Source: Stappia sediminis
GTDB taxonomy: Bacteria; Pseudomonadota; Alphaproteobacteria; Rhizobiales; Stappiaceae
Direction of reading: 5' to 3'
Assembly (NCBI RefSeq): GCF_009826895.1
Contig: NZ_WUMV01000002.1
Span: 310,001-374,000, forward strand
DNA: 64,000 bases
Both the position numbers and the translations under genes were made by a program. Positions 62,431 through 64,000 of this stretch are shown piece after piece. Below the pieces are notes generated by a model. The model saw only the letters and a program-made list of their open reading frames with translations. It ran no database searches and was not told where the DNA came from. Position 1 is the stretch's first letter. The number at the start of each line of letters is the position of its first letter.

Positions 62431-62895
62431 ATGCCCGAAGCCGATATCGATCGTCTTTATGATTACGCCCCGGAATACCTGGCGGATATCCTGCGTTCGG
62501 TTAAGACCATCGCAATGGTCGGTGCCAGCGCAGACAAGACCAAATTCAGCTACGGCGTGCTGCGCGTGCTGCATGAAACAGGCTATGAAATGCTGCCGGT
62601 CAACCCGAATCCGCAGGTGAGGGAGATCAGGGGTATCCCAGTCTATCATTCGCTGGAAGAAATTGACCGCCCGGTAGACATGGTCGAGGTTTTCAGGCCG
62701 AGGGAAGAATTCTACGGCATCGCCGAAAAGGCCATCGCGATCGGGGCCAAAGTGCTCTGGGGCCAGATCGGCGTCTATGATGACCGCGCCGCGAGGCTGG
62801 CCGAGGATGCTGGACTGAAAGTGGTGATGAACCGCTGCCCCAAGATCGAGCTTTTCCGACCCTTCTGGAAGCCACGGCTCGACTTGTCGATATGA
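62431..62895 (+). CDS. CoA-binding (YccU-like) protein
   Basis: 154-aa Rossmann-type CoA-binding domain: VKTIAMVGASADKTKFSYGVL, followed by GYEMLPVNPNPQVREIRG and VDMVEVFRPREEFYGIAEKAI, typical of the stand-alone YccU family. One bp after the ferredoxin stop, so in the same unit. Could bind or sense an acyl-CoA (in DMSP catabolism, MMPA-CoA) but that is inference. Confidence 0.85.
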   Translation: MPEADIDRLYDYAPEYLADILRSVKTIAMVGASADKTKFSYGVLRVLHETGYEMLPVNPNPQVREIRGIPVYHSLEEIDRPVDMVEVFRPREEFYGIAEKAIAIGAKVLWGQIGVYDDRAARLAEDAGLKVVMNRCPKIELFRPFWKPRLDLSI

Positions 62896-63129
62896 CGGGT
62901 TTCGGCGCTGACCAACAGGGGCCGACCGTAAAATCGATCATGGCGAGATTCCATGTCGGGCTCAATCGACAATGTCGAATATTCGCTTAAAAACTCGGCC
63001 CTGCGCCTGTCTATGAACCGTCGAAACGCTGAACTCCAGCTCCTGAAATGAACCGATAGCCCCAAGCTGCCCGACTGGTTAGGGCAGGAGGCGAAAAAAT
63101 AATGAAAATTCAATGTACTGTGGAGGTGG

Positions 63130-63205
63130 TGGCTCCCCGGGCCGGACTCGAACCAGCGACCCAGCGGTTAACAGCCGCTTGCTCTACCAACTGAGCTACC
63201 GGGGA
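63130..63205 (-). tRNA. tRNA-Asn (GTT), CCA encoded
   Basis: Complete cloverleaf on the minus strand: acceptor stem 5' TCCCCGG pairs with CCGGGGA, D-loop AGTTGGTA, anticodon loop CTGTTAA giving anticodon GTT, T-loop TTCGAGT, discriminator G and genomically encoded CCA at 63132-63130. Confidence 0.97.
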
Positions 63206-63436
63206 TCACATCGGCAGGCGCCTCAGCGCCGCGTCGGTGGCGAGCATATAGCAAAGCCTCGCTTGCTTTGCCAAGCGATTTGTTCGGAAATTTTTCCACA
63301 GCCGGGAACGGGAGGTCGCCGAATGGCGCAATCGCGCGGTGGAAAGTCAATTTGCGCATGCGATCGTCCAGATGACGCTTTTGCGATAGGCGCACTCTTG
63401 TTGGCTGGGGCACGAAAGAGTACAAGAAGACAGTTT

Positions 63437-63632
63437 CGGTTCCCGTCACTCGGGCAAAGCCTGACAGGGATGAAACGGGAATGCGGTGGGGGATGACCCA
63501 AGTCGGGGTCCCGAATCCGCAGCTGCCCCCGCAACTGTGAGCGGCGAGCCTGACTGCATCGTGCCACTGGATCGGATCGGTCCGGGAAGGAGCAGTCAAG
63601 GCTGAGACCCGCAAGCCAGGAGACCGGCCGGA
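63437..63632 (+). promoter_or_regulatory. Cobalamin riboswitch
   Basis: Upstream of cbtB. The conserved elements occur in order: ATGAAACGGGAA, GCCCCCGCAACTGTG, GCCACTG, CGGGAAGG, and the B12 box AGCCAGGAGACCGGCC ending near 63629. Cobalamin binding would shut off cbtBA expression. Boundaries are approximate. Confidence 0.95.
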
Positions 63633-63682
63633 ATGAGTTGGCTCACGATCGTCGTCGGGTGGACGACAAAAGGAGATAGAAC

Positions 63683-63865
63683 ATGAATTCCACTGTTTCT
63701 TCCGCCGCACAAAGCACCTCTTCGCGCGCTGCGATCCTTCCCGTCGCGCTGCTGAGCGCCTTTATCGGTGCTTTCGTGGTTTTCGGCGTTGGTTTTGCGC
63801 ACTCCAACGTGCTGCACAACGCCGCCCACGACAGCCGGCACGCGCTCGGCTTCCCCTGCCACTGA
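63683..63865 (+). CDS. cbtB: Cobalt transporter subunit CbtB
   Basis: 60-aa single-span membrane protein (AAILPVALLSAFIGAFVVFGVGF) with a His-rich C-terminus, HSNVLHNAAHDSRHALGFPCH, that can bind Co2+. AAGGAG is just upstream. Partner CbtA follows 39 bp later; both are under the riboswitch. Confidence 0.93.
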   Translation: MNSTVSSAAQSTSSRAAILPVALLSAFIGAFVVFGVGFAHSNVLHNAAHDSRHALGFPCH

Positions 63866-63904
63866 TCTTTCTGGAGCAGCCGGCGGACAGCCGGCCTTCC
63901 GCCC

Positions 63905-64000
63905 ATGATCACGAGACTGTTCGGGGTGGCTCTCGGCGCGGGATGCGTCGCGGGCCTCGCCCTCGCTTTGTTGCAGGTTCTCTTCACCACTCCGCTGATT
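63905..64000 (+). CDS. cbtA: Cobalt transporter subunit CbtA (partial, 5' end)
   Basis: First 32 codons to the window edge; begins MITRLFGVALGAGCVAGLALALLQ, a hydrophobic helix typical of CbtA. Follows cbtB in the same direction. The rest is outside the window. Confidence 0.85.
   Translation, partial: MITRLFGVALGAGCVAGLALALLQVLFTTPLI

Noticed and set aside
63113-63496. Plus-strand ORF of 127 codons over the tRNA-Asn gene
   Set aside because: Overlaps a certain tRNA in antisense and continues into noncoding DNA upstream of the riboswitch.
1-64000. CRISPR array, insertion sequence, prophage or restriction/defence island
   Set aside because: No direct-repeat array, transposase, integrase or defence-type gene seen; gene content is housekeeping and metabolic.

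Overview
The window reads as chromosomal DNA of a GC-rich alphaproteobacterium, most likely in the Rhizobiales (Hyphomicrobiales). The evidence is gene order: an aminotransferase-hom-glpX-recJ string near phaC, metC divergent from aapJQMP, heterotetrameric soxBDAG, and a cobalamin riboswitch in front of cbtBA. These are arrangements I know from Mesorhizobium/Sinorhizobium relatives. I see no insertion sequence, prophage, integrase or CRISPR array. The ends cut into a TRAP operon (left, minus strand) and cbtA (right, plus strand).

Layout. 1-8.4 kb: a carboxylate uptake and catabolism locus (TRAP binding protein, GntR/FCD regulator with two GGTATACC operators, FAH-fold enzyme, D-2-hydroxyacid dehydrogenase), then an Lrp-type regulator divergent from arginase, ornithine aminotransferase and a second ureohydrolase. 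8.5-18.1 kb: PHA synthase, a small lipoprotein, aminotransferase, hom, glpX, recJ and a nitrilase-family amidohydrolase. 18.1-26.4 kb: tungstate ABC transporter, a DUF423-like membrane protein and sarcosine oxidase. 26.4-36.6 kb: Dcp-type peptidase, two tandem PLOD-type glycosyltransferases, a FlgC-like small protein, a CAP lipoprotein, a metallophosphoesterase, and a coupled ArnT-like/PAP2/GT2/LAB_N envelope-sugar operon. 36.6-48.9 kb: metC, aapJQMP, META-domain protein, a lipoprotein, then SseA, GFA, AlaX-type editing protein, cardiolipin synthase and cysteine synthase.

48.9-57.6 kb is a photooxidative-stress-like cluster. A ChrR-family protein and an SDR run rightward. Photolyase, an FAD amine-oxidase-like protein, DUF1365, a cyclopropane-fatty-acid-synthase-like methyltransferase and a transporter run leftward with overlapping starts and stops. 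Both units carry the same candidate ECF promoter (TGATCC, 18-nt spacer, TA), but no ECF sigma gene is in the window, and the ChrR protein has lost the zinc ligands of its anti-sigma domain while keeping its cupin metal site.

58.2-62.9 kb is a candidate organosulfur/C1 module: a DmdA-like, THF-dependent demethylase diverges from a SELENBP1/MtoX-type methanethiol oxidase that is translationally coupled to a plant-type [2Fe-2S] ferredoxin, followed by a CoA-binding protein. An MBL-fold protein converges on the demethylase. The window closes with tRNA-Asn(GTT), the cobalamin riboswitch, cbtB and the start of cbtA. The most promising regions are the ChrR/photolyase/lipid cluster, the DmdA-like/MtoX/ferredoxin module and the tandem PLOD-type glycosyltransferases. 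All functions are read from sequence motifs and recalled family knowledge; no searches were run.
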